Under the pieces are notes generated by a model. It was not told the origin of the DNA. It did no database searches and saw only the letters and a list, made by a program, of their open reading frames with translations. A DNA stretch of 33,248 nucleotides, taken from Condylostoma magnum (taxonomy: Eukaryota; Ciliophora; Heterotrichea; Heterotrichida; Condylostomatidae). Both the position numbers and the translations under genes were made by a program. This document shows, one piece after another, positions 32,682-33,248 of this stretch; position 1 is the stretch's first letter; every line of letters begins with the position of its first letter. The stretch is taken from the NCBI GenBank assembly GCA_920105805.1, contig CAKKTI010000236.1, positions 1-33,248 on the forward strand, given 5' to 3'.

Positions 32682-32706
32682 TTTTAATTATTAGTTTTGT
32701 AAAGTA

Positions 32707-32997
32707 ATGGCTAATTTTAAGAGTGCACGTTTGAATGTTATTATTTTTAGTAAATGATAGATTAGATAGTATGTAGATAAATATTATAAGTAGATTAAAA
32801 ATGTATTATTTTCTGTCAGAATTATCCTTTTAGAATATAATATAATAGCCTGTGGTTAATAAGTATAACAGGACTTACTGAAATGAATAAGATTGGAGAT
32901 CATTTTAGAAGTGAATCAAATTGATGTCAAGCATATAAAATATGGATCAAAAGCCTAGAAAGCAATAGTTATATACTATTATAAATTAGTTCATTAA
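32707..32997 (+). CDS. Small protein, possibly Alba-like
   Basis: 96 residues from ATG 32707 to TAA 32995-32997; TAA 33013-33015 or TGA 33028-33030 are later candidates. The sequence alternates short strands and helices: ARLNVIIFSKWQIRQYVDKY, then VRIILLEYNIIACGQQVQQ, and at the end DVKHIKYGSKAQKAIVIYYY. The order (strand, SK-x-xIRxYV, hydrophobic strand, G-xx-[IV]Q, long helix, final strand) is reminiscent of Alba DNA/RNA-binding proteins and of Rpp20. Two Trp are TGA. The match is by eye only, so family and even coding status need confirmation. Confidence 0.45.
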
Positions 32998-33158
32998 AAA
33001 CTTGATAAAACATAACCAAAAATCCTTTGAAGCAATTTGATTTTACACCATAAAGAAAAACTGTACTATAAGTAATTTGATTATTCATATTGCATGTTAA
33101 CTATAAATTTTTTAATTACTTAAAATACTTCAACAAATATTAACAATTTTATTAAAAA
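32998..33158. promoter_or_regulatory. AT-rich spacer upstream of the last gene
   Basis: About 160 bp, very AT-rich, ending attaaaaaATGGGA. It probably holds the promoter of the final partial gene. Confidence 0.35.
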
Positions 33159-33248
33159 ATGGGAGAGAAATTAAATGACTCATCTCAGTTTCTGCGTATT
33201 CCAGACTCAGCAATTGAAACATTTGACGTGCATCATCCTAAACCATTT
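33159..33248 (+). CDS. 5' end of an unknown gene (runs off the window)
   Basis: ATG 33159 stands in the A-rich, +4 G context common to start codons here. The 30 visible residues (GEKLNDSSQFLRIPDSAIET, then FDVHHPKPF) have good coding composition and no reassigned codon. Too little is present to recognise a family. Confidence 0.55.
   Translation, partial: MGEKLNDSSQFLRIPDSAIETFDVHHPKPF

Noticed and set aside
136-33248. Karyorelict code (UAR=Gln, UGA as sole stop)
   Set aside because: PKA, Maf and the MAK-type kinase would run far past their conserved ends without meeting UGA; ending at UAR explains them better.
136-33248. Many pseudogenes in a standard-code genome
   Set aside because: In-frame stops are extremely frequent yet no conserved domain is otherwise damaged, and they map to Gln and Trp positions.

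Overview
The window looks like macronuclear DNA of a ciliate that has reassigned all three stop codons: UAA and UAG are read as Gln and UGA as Trp inside genes, yet all three also end genes. The evidence is direct. In conserved families the in-frame TAA/TAG codons fall where Gln fits. In-frame TGA falls on invariant Trp positions: the R3 Trp of a Myb domain at 361-363, the HSA-domain Trp at 6944-6946, and two Trp of the Ndc80 CH domain, one of them at 25468-25470. Several genes must nevertheless end at TAA or TAG, because the next in-frame TGA lies deep inside a neighbour. This combination is known from the heterotrich Condylostoma (NCBI table 28); the karyorelict code (table 27) ends only at UGA and fits less well. 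The genus is an inference. Ordinary ORF calling fails here, so the CDS calls rest on translation with 28-type decoding. With no true stop codons every frame is open, so starts, stops and weakly conserved genes are less certain than usual.

Layout: 136-8452 holds a Myb factor (+), a kinesin-8/KIF19-like motor (-), a Gln-rich coiled-coil protein (+), three minus-strand small proteins (one LITAF-like), and an Eaf1-like HSA+SANT chromatin scaffold (+). 8470-14402 (all +) holds a long coiled-coil protein, an unresolved gene, a large LRR protein and a zinc-finger/coiled-coil protein. 14440-20826 holds a PKA catalytic subunit (+), a second large LRR protein paralogous to the first (-) and a six-TM K+ channel with a CNBD-like domain (-). 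20842-24879 holds a dynein-2 light intermediate chain (+), a PHB-depolymerase-like esterase (+), a gene with a 17-nt intron (-) and an unknown gene (+). 25117-33248 holds Ndc80 (+), a second Myb factor (-), a Maf-type pyrophosphatase (+), a MAK/ICK-type kinase (-), a coiled-coil protein (+), a membrane protein (-), a tiny gene (+), a CK1-like probable pseudokinase (-), a small possibly Alba-like gene (+) and the start of one more gene (+).

Gene packing is extreme. Head-to-head start codons lie 15 bp apart at two places and at most 19 bp apart at a third. One tail-to-tail pair has stop codons 1 bp apart, and tandem genes can be 7-17 bp apart. Several genes point to cilia and signalling (KIF19-like motor, dynein-2 LIC, MAK/ICK kinase, PKA, K+ channel), alongside transcription and mitosis genes. 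I saw no rRNA, tRNA, transposon, virus-like element or CRISPR array.
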